Of a stretch of 64,000 bases of DNA, positions 35,483 to 47,284 are shown one piece after another. The position numbers and the translations under genes were made by a program. Numbering within the stretch: position 1 is the first letter of the stretch; each line of letters begins with the position of its first letter. Below the pieces are notes generated by a model. The model was not told the origin of the DNA. It made no database searches and saw only the letters and a list, made by a program, of their open reading frames with translations. Source of the stretch: Talinum fruticosum (lineage: Eukaryota; Streptophyta; Magnoliopsida; Caryophyllales; Talinaceae); the NCBI GenBank assembly GCA_021018815.1, contig JAITYX010000011.1, positions 1,378,501 to 1,442,500 on the forward strand, given 5' to 3'.

Positions 35483-36905
35483 AATGATTTTAAATTCTTC
35501 TAGTGCTAGTTATAATAATGTACAACTTACATCATAAATATTATATTTTCTAAGATTATAGGTCAAGCATACTTAGTAAAATAAACTAAACTTGATTAGA
35601 GAGTTGTGACCATTACCCGAACTTAGTTGATGCCGGACGTTCCTCTAACTTCTAGTTTGCATTGATTATTAAACTCAACCACACCTACCTTAGATCAGGC
35701 ACATCACATATTGTTCGTGTCCTACCTTAGACAAGTAGTCACTAATCAGCCTTTAATATTTTTAAGGATAATAGGACTTTAATAAAGAAATTACAATATT
35801 TAAGGCATAAGATTCGATTTTATAAGGTTCCCTACCAGGAAACATCTTTTGTTTAAAGCTTGAAAATGGATATATTATAATGGAAAGATGAAAGAGGGAC
35901 TTAAACTACTAAGATCATTAGAGATGCTTGCTCATACCGAAATGGAAAACCCCGTCTTCTCTTTTACTTAAACTATGCTCAAATGATTGTGACCTTTCAC
36001 AACACCGAGCTTCTCCTTATATAAAGGAGATATGTTACATAGAGTGCCCTAATGATTACAAAGACACACATTATTACAAGATGAATCACATGGTTACAAT
36101 AGATGCAATGTTACACTAAAGAATACAAGATAAACCGACATAATAATATGTAGCTTCTTGATTAGTGACACTTCTTTTTAAATCACTCAATTGTCATCAT
36201 TGAGATTCTGCACGCCTTCTTCTCGAGTCTATAAAAAATCAAGGTATTCATGACTTCACTATTAAAATAAAACATGTAGATACATCTTTTCTTCTTAAGT
36301 TAAGAATTTTCTAGGTCCAACATCAAAGATAATTACTAATGTCTTCTGAAATAGTACCATTATCTTCTAAGCCCTCGTGTTATTTAGTTATAGGGAGGTG
36401 TAAGGAGTTGTAAACAAAGTTGTAAGAAGATATAAGGAGCTATAAACAAAGCTGTAAGGAGCTCTAAGTAGTTGTAAGAAGTCTGTCAGCAGTTGTAAGA
36501 TAATTATAAAGTTAGTTACAAAAAGTTATAAGGAGTTGTAAGAAGTCAGTAAGGAGTTGTACGGAGTCTGTAAGGCTGTAAGTTAAAACTAAATGAAATA
36601 GGGCCTAACTATTCCTTCCGCTCACTTGAATATCCAAAGGTACTATTTGAATAGTGAATCAATTTACGACTTCTTTTAATCATGAACCACATTTGGTGAT
36701 ACATATTGAAGAACCCAATGGCTCTCATTAAAGTAGATTAGTAACTAATCTCCGTCTTTCGAGAATCCAATTGTACTCTAAGTTCATTGGGTTGCCTAGA
36801 TCAACTACTTTAATTGAATAATGAGTTGGCTTAATTTTTTCCATCTCTAATTTTTATAACCACACATTGAAGGTAAAAATAAACACTAGCCCATAGAGTT
36901 GTAAC
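35483..36905. other. Unassigned AT-rich DNA with a decayed short-unit array
   Basis: No gene is supported. The only structure seen is the GTAAGGAGTT-like array at 36386-36582. Confidence 0.5.
36386..36582. repeat. Degenerate array of TTGTAAGGAG-like units
   Basis: Words such as AGGAGTTGTAA, AGAAGTCTGT and AGGAGCTATAA recur every 10-20 bp for about 200 bp. The array is too diverged for a single unit length to be set by eye. Confidence 0.65.
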
Positions 36906-38411
36906 TAATGTCGGCAAAAAGCCGACCAACCCGAATACCCAAATTTGTCCGTCCCGAAAAAATCAGGTTTCGTCACAAATTTTTTGATCGAATTTAAAAT
37001 TAGGTCATTCGAACATGTCCAAATACAAAACCAGATCAGATTCGGATGTTGAGAGGAGAATTCGAGTTGTCCGAATTTTTAAAGAAATTTGGGTTTCGGA
37101 CAATTTCAAACAATCGGACGATCCAAACCCGAATGTTTATTGTATAAAAATTGGGTTAGGTGCATTGGGCCAAAAAATAAAATGGGCAGCAGCATTAATT
37201 TGGATGTTTAAATGAATTTTTGGGCTGCCCAAATGTGATATTCAGGCCCGACTTAAAAAAACCCTAAATCTAGAATTTTCCACCCCGATATAAAACCATA
37301 AATAGAACCATAATTTCATTGCTTCAAGCCTTCAGCCTTCTGTTTTCACCTCCCTCTCTTCCACACCACCACCTCCGTCCTCTCTTTCTTCCACGCCTTG
37401 CGGTTGCTGCCTCCCTTCACCTTCTCCACTCCCCGCCGACGCCCTCTCCCTCTAGTATCACCTCCTCCATCCTTAATCGATTCCTCACTTTCTCTCTCCA
37501 GTCACTGGATTTCTTTGTCCAAGTTATCCCGTCACCGGATCTCTCTCTCTAGCCTTGGTTCATGTTTTATAGCCTCCGATTTATCAATTTTTGCCGTCTA
37601 CATGGTTGATCAAAGTCATTTGGCAGTGTTGTAACGTTTCTCGGTGTTGTCCTTGTCGTTGTTTGTTGCTTTACTCCAACAGTAAATCGACCTTTTAAGT
37701 TTCCGATGATCGGATTTATTTGTCCTCTCTCGTCTCTCTCTCGTGTGTGTTCAACTTCATGTGTATTTGTGCTTCATGGTTTCTCAATATGGTCACTTTT
37801 GTTTTGATTCTTATTTTGTTTCTTTTTATGGGAGGTATCTTTTTCGAAGAGATGAATGAATCAATTGGACATGGTGCAAATTTGCTAATATGTGAATAAT
37901 TTTTTTGGGGCAAGTTTGTTGCTTTGAGGTTCATCATTTTGGAGAGCAAGTTTGTTGTGTTGTTGATCCGTGGATTTTTTTGGAGCAGACAGATCTAATA
38001 GATTCTCTTAACTTAACGATATCTCCAATTGTTATTATACTCGTAATTTTAACTAATACTATACTCATAGTGTTTGTATGAGGTGACTTTTATTTATTTG
38101 TTCGATGTGTTTGTAATATATTTTTTTCTCGTAAAAAGTAGGTAAAATAAACTGTAAGGATATTACTAAAAAGTCAGAAATTGAAACTTCATCTTTTAAG
38201 TCTTCATTAATAACTATTTATACCAGAAATTAAAATATAAATTCAGTCAAATGGTCAATTGGGTTCGGTCATCGGACATCCGGGTTAGGGTTCGGGTTAG
38301 GAAAGTGCGTCCGAATTGAAATTCGAATAGGGTTCGGGTAAGGGTGATCTATCCGAATATCCGAATTGACCGAACCCGATAAGACTATAACCCGAATTTT
38401 TGTCAACGCTA
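36906..38411. mobile_element. hAT-like non-autonomous element, 1.5 kb
   Basis: The left end TAATGTCGGCAAAAA and the reverse complement of the right end, TAGCGTTGACAAAAA, form the inverted repeat. The flanking octamers are GTTGTAAC (36898-36905) and GGTGTAAC (38412-38419), one mismatch, as expected for an 8-bp hAT duplication. Subterminal CCCGAAT/TTCGGGT words repeat on both sides. The middle (37330-37660) is a pyrimidine-rich, untranslated-leader-like block with CTCTCTCTCTAG. No transposase was found. Confidence 0.75.
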
Positions 38412-40019
38412 GGTGTAACTATTGGTCCTTTGGCTGTAAAGAAAATATAATGAATCTTTTTCAATATGCATTTTTGAAACTTAATTAATCTTGAGAAAAA
38501 GAGCTGTTAGATGTTGTAATTCCTCATTCAAAACAACCTACCATTCCATTTTTCAATACATCCGATATGAGATCATTAGATCGGATGATTTTATGTATTC
38601 GTACTTCTTAATTTGGAGTTATTTGTAAAAGTTATTTAGGATCCCCATGATTCCCATATACCATGCAAACAATTGTTTAAATGGTCGATGATACTTGCAT
38701 ACCATTCTTTGAACCATTTTTCATGGATATATCCACTTAACCCTTTTTTTTTCTTGAATGTCTAGAGGATTCTTCAAATAGTAAAGTTGCATTTCCAAAA
38801 AGGCACAATGCTACTAAGCAGTGGGAATAAGCCATACCTAACTAGCATATTTTTGCTTCAAATTCTACTGTGGTATTTGGTACAAATCTACTAGAAGGTG
38901 ACACTCGTTCTAGTAGTAATAATACTTCTTCATTTATTTGATTATGTTTGGTCAGGATTTCGTTATACTTGACATAGGCTAACTCTCACGTAAGACTATC
39001 GGTCAAGAACTTTTTCATTCCCCGTATGTATTCAGTAGAAAATAAAAATTTGTTAAGTCATAATTGTTAAAGTAGGAGCCTCCATTATGCTTTCATATTC
39101 AATAAATTTTCTTTTACAAAAATCAAGTATTTTGTCGCAATCCATATGAATGAGAAAATTTTTGACACTAAAAAAATTAATAATTTTTTATTCCCCTTGT
39201 TATCGCAAGAATCTTTTTTTCCATTGTAGGATAAATGCATTCAACTTTGTTAAAACTTCCACTGCAGAGTTCATCTCCTTTTTTTTATTTTGACTATTGT
39301 ACTACAATGCTCATTATTAGTATCCATCTCAAGAATCATATCATCTACATCATTAGGAAAATTATAGGAAGGTTTTTGCATAATTTTTGAAGTTTTCCAC
39401 GATATTTGAATCATTAGCCACTCAACTGCAACTTACCTCTTTTATTAAGCTTTTATTGCAGAGGCCTTCTTAACTTAGCAAGAGTTTTAATGAAATTTGA
39501 GGCATATGTGAGACATCTCGAAACATTTGTAATTGTTTTCTATCTTCAATTTTTTCAAGAAAGTTCTTTATTTCTTCCAAGATATATTACTTTTCTAGTC
39601 GTGATCTCTAAACATAAAAATTATATTTCTTATTCAACATAAATGCATTTATTTTATCTAAAAATAATGTCATGATCAATGCATCTTTAGGTGACAACTA
39701 GGAAACCATTTTGTGTTGCTCTATAGTTTTAGAGAAGACGAAATCGTTAATATAAACTAAGCAACAGTAGCCTAGATCTTTGAAGATGCTATCTACTTTT
39801 CTTTGGAATATTTGAAGTCCATTCTTTAGACCAAATGACGTTACAAGCTATTCATAGTGTCCTTGGGGGATACTAAAAGTGGTTAAAGTGATACTTGCTT
39901 TTATCCATTTTTATTTTCCAATATCTTCTTTTGCAATCCAGTTTTGAGAACCAAGAAGCTCTCTTAATCCTAAAAAAATAGTCTAATGAGGGATGTAATA
40001 TCCATAAAAGACGGTATTA

Positions 40020-40235
40020 TCATTGAATTTTTTTATAATTGATTACCATTCTAGCTTTACCACTCTTTTTGCCGTAATGATTTATTACCATGAATGCAGG
40101 ACTTGTGTGCGGACTCAAACTGTTTTTGATTACCTCATTTTCTACAAGTTCTTTAATTTGTTTATCAAATTCTTGTATGACTTGTTTTGTATGAACCATT
40201 TGTTTCACTAGAATAATGGCATTAGGATTTATCAA
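40020..40235 (-). pseudogene. Caulimovirid reverse transcriptase, N-terminal fragment
   Basis: This open stretch contains the conserved segment upstream of the polymerase palm, ending at VINYKK. Downstream palm motifs continue in other frames to about 39700, with the aspartate pair disrupted. It is part of the decayed pararetrovirus copy at 38600-43665 and is unrelated to the copia and gypsy polymerases elsewhere in the window. Confidence 0.82.
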
Positions 40236-42072
40236 AGTAATTTTCGCAAATATTTTATCTTTATCCCAAAAATTTTAGAGGATTGTCATAATAGAGTTCT
40301 TTACACAACTTTTGTTGTTTCTTAATAATTTCCTCTTTACCGCCAAGCTCAAGTCGAGAAATTTCTAAATATAGTTTCTTGTTTAGTGGGTATTACCTTC
40401 TTACCACATTTGCCGTAAACTCAACAGTCTGATGAGTATAGAATTTACTAAGCTTATGAATAGGAACATAATATCCGTAATTTATGGTGAATATAATTTG
40501 ATTTGTGATTTGTGCGTATGAAGCATACAACCTTTGGAAAATATTTTCAATTACCATATCATGGGATGACTGGTTAGTTACCCACAATATTAGTATTATA
40601 TATTAAACACTACCAATTTCTATAGGCACTTTCTTTGTAATTTTATTATGGCTCATATACTGTTGTTTGTTATTCTTACATGCAAAGGACTCTTTGCTTG
40701 TTTTCACATGATATCAGGAAATAATAATCTTTCTCCAAAGCACATAAAACAACTACTATCAATATAAGCACATAATTTATATTTATTATATCCCTCTAAA
40801 CATATATTTATTAAGATATAACTGTTATTAGGGTTTGTTTTAGTAATTTTATAAGAGATTTCTATTGCCATATGACTTAGCTAATCTTCATAAATTGGCT
40901 CAGTAATGGTTCTTGTTTGATAGCCAATGACCTTTCGACCTAAATAGGTGCTTCCATCCACACTTCGTCGTGTAGTTTCGAAACTCATGCCACTCATTTC
41001 ACTAGTCAAATTAATTACGTTATCTTCCTTAGTGGATGAGGTTGCTTATCCTGATTTAGGTTTTGTACTCATACCTCTAGTCAAATGAGATATTTTACCT
41101 ATTTTAACCTGCTACTCATACTTCTCAATAGCTGAGGTTTTACGCTTATTTTTCCATTCGCATCATTGTGTTAACATTTTTCTTATTATTATTAATCTTT
41201 ATGGGATTGGAGAAACTACTAATCCAATTAATTTTATTTTTTTGTGGATTTAATTTGATCCTCTCGGATTGTTTGCTTTGGGGTAGGATATTCAAACATT
41301 TCGGCTTCTATCATGGTTACTGTAGTTTTTTGGTCTATAGCGTTATCTAATTTATAAATGATCTTCCATATTGTCCTCAAACAATGACCACCTTTTTTTG
41401 AGGGAAAGGAAACTTTTAGCATATTCATCCTTTGGGCATACATAATATTCATGTCGATAATTAAAACGAACAGAGAACCACTATACAAATTTGTCTTTAT
41501 TCATGTAATTATTTGATTATTACACTTGGTATAGTCTAATATCATAGAGTAAATTATAAAAGTCACTGTATTTACCATAATATTGTAGTGGCATGATTTG
41601 TACTTGAATGCTCCTAACATGAATATATCTATATTTTTATATTTATTATATTTACGGATATTATCCCAATTAATGATATAAACTTCACTGACATCATACT
41701 TGCAATATTTGATTTCAATATCATGCTCCATCATTTCACACAAATATTCATTCTTAAATTGAAACAAAGATTTCTTTTATATCATATCTTTATAAATAAT
41801 TGGGATTACCCAATCACATTTAACTTCCTCATTTTCATTTCATTATCTATGATAGTCTTCACCATGTAAATTTCAAAGGGTAATTTCATTACTTTTCAAT
41901 ATATAATAATTTCTTCATATACAATGTTTTCATATTCATCATCCACAATAGTTTCCTCTGTTCCTTTGCTATGTTTTTTAATATAGGGCCTAACGCTTCA
42001 TCTTTGCTGAGCTCAACATAATGTAAGCTTCCCAATATTTCAATTAGCTTGTTGGTTTTTTTATTTATTTTT

Positions 42073-42120
42073 GCATTCATAGGCAAAATGTCCTACTTCT
42101 CTACATGTCCAACACTTACA
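42073..42120 (-). pseudogene. Coat-protein zinc finger of the endogenous caulimovirid
   Basis: The minus strand encodes CKCWTCREVGHFAYEC, a CxCxxCx4Hx4C motif as found at the C-terminus of caulimovirid coat proteins, where it binds nucleic acid during packaging. The surrounding frame is broken. Confidence 0.78.
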
Positions 42121-43842
42121 AATATTTTTTTCTTGTCAGGCAATAAGCAGTCTTTTTGAAAATCTTCTTGGTTTGAGGTTTACAACAATTTTGTTATAAT
42201 ATTTTTTTCTTGTATTTTCATCTCTTTACCTATTAAAACTCTTTTTCTTGTAGAATTTTCACTTTCTTCTTCTTTTAGGCTCTTTTCCCATTGATGTGGA
42301 GCATTCCAATATGAAAAAAATTGTTTCTTCATTTTCTTTTGCTTTTGGATATCTATACGTTGGTCACTAACTCATTCTCTTGACAAAAATATTTTTGTTT
42401 CCATGGTATTTACAACATCTGTATTTTCAAATCATGTAACTCATTTCTCATTAATTATTGAATTAATTGGGTATGGTAATTTGTCATAAAACATTCTCCA
42501 AGTATCACATGTCCCATAGTTCTATATTATTAATTTTTCTTTGTTACTTTCTGGTTTTTTCTTCAAAATTATTTTTTACATCTATAAATTCATTTTCAAT
42601 TTCCTTACATAAAGTTTCAAACATAGAGCTAGTGAGTCCATTGTTCTTAACTCCTTTTTTCCTTCTTTATATAGTGAATTATACCAATCAGCAATAATAA
42701 CGGAAAAGTTATATTCAATATAATTAAGAAAATTTCTACCAGTCTAGGTGGTATTCAGAGTTCCATCTATATTTAACATAACCAAATTAACTTGTAGGAG
42801 AAAGGCTAATATATTTGAATGAAGTTATTTTCTTGAGAATAAATTCAAAAGAAAAATTTATTGTTCCTTGGGCATACACTAGTCTTTAAAATAAATATAT
42901 TTCTCATAAATAATTAATTACTGAAGTTTTCAGGTTTGAAGACCATATTATTAACCAAATTGGATTCAATATCTTCATCATCAAGCTCTTCGTCAACCTC
43001 AACAAACTCATTTTCCTCTACCAATTTTTTTATATTTTTTATTTAGTTTTCTTTTTATTTCTAATAGTGGGGTATTAATTTTATCTAATTTAATTTGATT
43101 TATTTGTTGGTAGGTCACTTATTCAAGATAAAGATAATTTATTTTTTCTTCAGAAATATTAAATACTTCTTATTTATGAGTAATAACACTCATTATATTA
43201 TTCAAGTACTTCTAGGTCTTGTTCAATATTAAACAGTTTTATCTAGATTATAGTTTTTAAACTCCATCTTTTTCGATGTTTTCCCTTCGGTTGGGTTCTC
43301 TTCAATTTTTAGGGTTTTTTATTTTTTCAAAGGAAATGAATTTTTATTTCAGGATTTTGAAATGTAAATTTATGCTCGAAAGGAACACTATTACTTAGAT
43401 AAACTTAACACTATATCTAACTTTTTTTTTTTTTTTTTTTACTAAAGAGGGTTCTTAATTTCTTTAGTCTCACCTTTAGTACCTTCTAATTCAGTTTTCA
43501 AGTCTAAAACTTTATCAGTGATATAGTTTAATTGAGTTGCTAAAGTGGTAGATGCTTCAAAAGTATGTATTATATGAGAAAACATACAAACAAATGAAAA
43601 TTTAAGTTTTAATTAGTGCTAACGATAATTATTAATATGACCATGTAGACTCTGATATTAGAAAGAATAATGGTGTGTTTGGTTGGGGAGAAATATTTTC
43701 TGACGAAATTATTTTACATGAAAAATGAATTTCCAAGGAAAATCATTTTCCACCCAAATTTTCCTTTGTTTGGTAGAAGGAAAATAATTTTCTAAAAATT
43801 CATTTTCCTTTGTTTGGTAGAAAGGAAATTAATAGCATAACC

Positions 43843-44012
43843 TTATACCCTAACCCTAAATCCTAAATCCCCCAAACTCTAACCCTAACCCTAAACCCTA
43901 AATCCCAAAACTCTAAACCCTAAATCCAATACCCTAACCCTAAACCCTATACCCTAACCCTCAACCCTAAACACTAAACACCTAAAGCCTAAAACCCATA
44001 TGCTAACCCTAA
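43843..44012. repeat. Interstitial telomere-like repeat, degenerate (CCCTAAA)n
   Basis: About 170 bp made of CCCTAAA, CCCTAAC, CCCTATA and CCTAAAT words in one orientation. Plant telomeres are (TTTAGGG)n. The tract lies between the end of the TIR element and the aldehyde oxidase fragment. Confidence 0.88.
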
Positions 44013-44129
44013 AATGTGGTAAAGTTAACAAATTAACCGATGTAACTTCCTCATAAGTCATATCCAAATCCAATAATAGTGAAACCTTAAGATATGAACA
44101 TAACAAACTAAAAAGTCTAAAACACCAAT

Positions 44130-45252
44130 TTGGAATGTGATTCTTGTTTCCATGTTGGAACCCTGACACTTGCAATTATACTTCTAGAATCAAGAGGAGG
44201 CCTTTCCTATAATTTCTCCAATGTAATTGTCTCTCATTCAGAGCCCGTTATAATCTCTACTAGCGCATCTACAGCAAGTAACACAGTAGCAATGTCAGAG
44301 GGAAAGCCACTCCTCTGAGCCATAGCTAAATTTCCCCCAATACTGGCTGAATTTCTGACAGATCCAGAACCAATTTTCTTAAACTGATCAGCAATTTTCC
44401 TCAATAGCATCTTAGCATCATCATTCACTATGTCTTTGCCACTATCCTTCAGTTCTACAATGGCTTTGGTGATTGGCAAAGCTGCTCCAATTTGGACCCC
44501 TGCAGAATCCCTTTTAACCATTGAGAGCTCGGGAATGTTACTTAAATCTATATATGTGTCATAAGGTGCCAATTCCTTATAGTAACCGGAGCCTGTATTA
44601 CTAACAACTATTTTTACTTGGGTCATATCATGGGCCCCTTTTAATTTTAGCAAGCATTGGAATTCCCCAATACTGACAGGGCTATATCAAGAAAATTTTT
44701 CAGAATCCAAAAGCACATTAGACTTCAACTCCTCCGAGAACTCAGGAAATGTCAATACCTGACTGGGGTTATAAGATGACAATTTATTAGTCTTCTCTAC
44801 TTTGCTCTCCCCTTGTGCCAAAAGGAATTTAAACCCAAATCCTCAATATCCACATCACCAGCAAAGCTTTTGCAGGCATCAACAATAGGTCGATAACCAG
44901 TGCATCGACATAGATTTCCAGCAATAGCTTTTTCAGCTTCAGAAAAGCTGAGCTTGGAAAACCCAGGAGATGGCTCTGGCCTATTGCTCTTTCCAGCATT
45001 GACAAGGGCCGAGATAAAGAAACACAAATCCCTGGGGTACAAAAGCCACATTGACAGGCATGGAAGCCAGCAACTCTTTGGTGAATTGCATGAAAACCTT
45101 CTTTGGAATTTCCAAGACCTTCAGTTGTGGTGATGAAACAACCATTTATACTGCAAAGAAGTGTAAGACACAAATTTACTGTATAATCCTCCACCTGATC
45201 ATGCACCGGGTCATACTTGGATAGCAACACAACACAAGCACCACAAGCACCT
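44130..45252 (-). pseudogene. Aldehyde oxidase fragment (2Fe-2S and part of the FAD domain)
   Basis: Minus-strand similarity to plant aldehyde oxidases (AAO; they convert abscisic and indole aldehydes to acids in the cytosol) starts at an intron acceptor (ggcag) at 45252. It reads [54 protein letters not shown] (iron-sulphur ligands), then YKELAPYDTYIDLSNIPELS and RNSASIGGNLAMAQR of the FAD domain. Similarity ends near ERPPLDSRSIIASVRVPTW. It has frameshifts near 45015 and 44810 and stops at 44687-44689, 44234-44236 and 44207-44209. Exon 1 and the whole molybdenum-cofactor half are missing. It is a truncated, dead copy of about one quarter of the gene, inside a transposon-like unit. Confidence 0.9.
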
Positions 45253-45404
45253 GCCACCATTAAACGACAAAAGAATCACAAGCCAAAATAGCTCCTTGAG
45301 CCATCTCAAACAGGTAACTATCAAGATGCATTCAGCACACATATCCCAAGGGATGATGAATTGTTATTTAATTCTGATTCCTTTTCTTTTTCATCAGCAT
45401 AAGA

Positions 45405-45406
<2 letters not shown>

Positions 45407-45462
<56 letters not shown>
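45407..45462. repeat. (AT)n microsatellite
   Basis: About 27 uninterrupted units lie between the aldehyde oxidase fragment and the PPR fragment. Confidence 0.97.
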
Positions 45463-45467
<5 letters not shown>

Positions 45468-45733
45468 AATATAGCAGAACACTGAAAGTATTATGTTATT
45501 ATTGCAACTGCAGCATGATGCAGTCAAAGAATTACAAGCAAAAGTTCATTCCATTTCAATTTTCCTATATCTTCGCAAGCTAGCACTCTGAACCATCCAT
45601 TTCTCCACCATTCAGAACCAAAGGCTTGATAATAAAAATTAAAATAAAAAAATTGAAAAAAATTGAGAAAATCCTCTGGTCATGGAAAGACAAGAGAGAA
45701 CACTGGGAACGAGAACATAATAAAACTACAATA

Positions 45734-45893
45734 TCCACATTTTCAACGCTTGCTCAGCAAAATCCAATTTCTTATAACAACTGATGATATCAACAAACTA
45801 GTCCTCAGAGCAACAAACACCCTCCAATTTCAACTGTTGTAGCAAATACTGAATTCCATCTAAATCACCATGTTTTCCAATCTTTTGGACCAT
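45734..45893 (-). pseudogene. Pentatricopeptide repeat (PPR) gene fragment
   Basis: The minus strand reads MVQKIGKHGDLDGIQYLLQQ then LKLEGVCCSED, a TAG stop, then FVDIISCYKKLDFAEQALKM. This matches the first repeats of plant P-type PPR proteins, organellar RNA-binding factors, where the stop position is normally a leucine. The word AACAAACACCCTCCAAT occurs at both 45818 and 45905, so a small duplication happened here. The fragment is about 50 residues long and isolated. Confidence 0.72.
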
Positions 45894-46284
45894 GATTTTG
45901 TAAGCAACAAACACCCTCCAATATCAAATACATAGTTTTGATATAATCAATGCAGCAAAAGGGGTCAATAATTAACCAAAAATTAGAGGTGCCCGCAAGT
46001 GGGAATCATAGCAATGACAGAAGAGAAACCAAATGGGGCAGTAGCTTAGTAGAATAATCAAGTGAAACAACAAATAACAAAATAACTTGCTTTGCGAATT
46101 CTGGGGAGGACATCGTCTAGAGGTTCAGTTCAGCAACCCTCTCTCTCCCTGAAGAAAGTGGCGTCTATCAACAGGGTGCTGAGGGTGGAGCACGGAGAGA
46201 GAGAAGCAAAATTCAAAAAATCGTAGCAAAAATTTGGACTGAGCTTAGAAATCCATTCTAGTGTTTCAGATGCAAAATTCACTC

Positions 46285-46990
46285 CACAAAATACAAAACT
46301 ATTAGATATTTTATTACATATAATTATGGAAATGATTTTATTCTTGTATTATTCCTTCCATTAGTTTAGGATATTGTAAATATCCTTCCCTTGATTTTAG
46401 CCTAAATTATCTCTTGTACTTTGTATAAATATCATTGTATCATCATCAATGAAGGCAAGCAATTACATTCTTTCATAAGCAATTACATTATTTCATGGTA
46501 TCGAGCTATGATCGACGAATTTGATGCTCTTATTAAAAATAAGACATGGGAGTTAGTACCTCGTCCTTCTAATGTAAATGTCATTCGGTCTATGTGGATT
46601 TTTCGGCATAAAAAGAATTCTCGATGGTTCTTTTGAGCGGCACAAAGCCCGTCTTGTTGGTGATGGCGAGTCACGTGAAAATTGGTGTTGATTGCATTGA
46701 GACTTTTAGCCCCGTCGTCAAACCGGCCACTATCGGGACAGCTTCTCAGCATTGCTCTCTCCAAATCTTGGTCCATTCATTAGTTGGATGTCAAGAATGC
46801 TTTTTGCATGGGAACCTCGGTGAAACTCGTCTATATGCATCAACCGCTTGGCTTTCGTGACTCCCGCTATCCCGATCATGTCCGTCTCCTTCGAAGTCAT
46901 TATATGGTCTTAAGCAAGCTCCACGGGCCCGGTATCGCCGTAAATTTCCATAATTATATCTAATAAAAACTAAGCGATTTGATTCGGCAA
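46285..46990 (+). mobile_element. Copia fragment: LTR-like start joined to reverse transcriptase
   Basis: A short LTR-like sequence with TATA (TTTGTATAAATATCATTG, near 46420) ends at about 46495. It is followed at once by a primer site (TGGTATCGAGCT, 46496-46507) and, without gag, protease or integrase, by reverse transcriptase: FDALIKNKTWELVPRP, IRSMWIFRHKKNS, ETFSPVVKPATI and, after frameshifts, FLHGNLGET and LKQAPRARYR (to about 46945). The end (TTTCCATAATTATATCTAAT, 46946-46966) is an inverted copy of the LTR start near 46300. It probably formed by template jumping during reverse transcription. Confidence 0.7.
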
Positions 46991-47284
46991 CAAATTCGAA
47001 CGCAACTAGCAAAAATTTGGCACTTGAGATTAGAAATCAATACTTCAATGGTTCGGATGAAGAATCGAGAGGCTCGGGAGGACGTTCGAGGGCTTTGAAA
47101 GCGATAACAATGAACTCACTTGAAACGAGAGCTTGAGTTAGCAACAACGATGGACTGAGAGTTTTGAGATCGAGGCAAATTATTTTCCCCTATAAAATAA
47201 TTATCCACCGCTTACGCCATCAAACGTTGAAAAATAAAATGATAATTTTTCAAGAAACTATTTTTCACTCAAACAAACACATCC

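Larger units (their letters stand above)
38600..43665 (-). pseudogene. Endogenous caulimovirid (pararetrovirus) copy, decayed
   Basis: Minus-strand order: a Met-tRNA primer-like site (about 43648-43660, ATATCAGAGT); a coiled-coil-like block near 43470-43560; an acidic segment near 42930-43030, as in caulimovirid coat proteins; a CxCxxC...H...C zinc motif (42073-42120); a protease-like YIDSSC near 40750; and a reverse transcriptase (FDKQIKELVE, SPHTSPAFMV, GKARMVINYKK at 40020-40235; PQGHYE and FGLKN near 39800). The YxDD box reads YIND (about 39740), a dead catalytic site. Stops and frameshifts occur throughout, and no complete frame survives. Such copies integrate passively into plant chromosomes. 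Genus cannot be assigned; a movement-protein region was not seen. Confidence 0.78.
43672..47284. mobile_element. Candidate gene-capturing terminal-inverted-repeat element (Pack type)
   Basis: The left end GGTGTGTTTGGTTGGGGAG and the reverse complement of the right end, GGATGTGTTTGTTTGAGTG, are imperfect inverted repeats that continue with AAATATTTTCT-like words. Subterminal TTTTCCTTTGTTTGGTAGAA repeats follow on the left (43760-43830). Between the ends are a telomere-like tract, an aldehyde oxidase fragment, a PPR fragment and a copia fragment. No transposase is present. No convincing target duplication was found, so the element call is inference from the ends and the mixed cargo. Confidence 0.5.

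Noticed and set aside
36386..36582. Possible array of non-coding RNA units
   Set aside because: No conserved unit length, fold or promoter could be seen; it is recorded only as a decayed repeat.
45296..45583. Frames with Ile-Tyr repeats
   Set aside because: They are translations of the (AT)n microsatellite.
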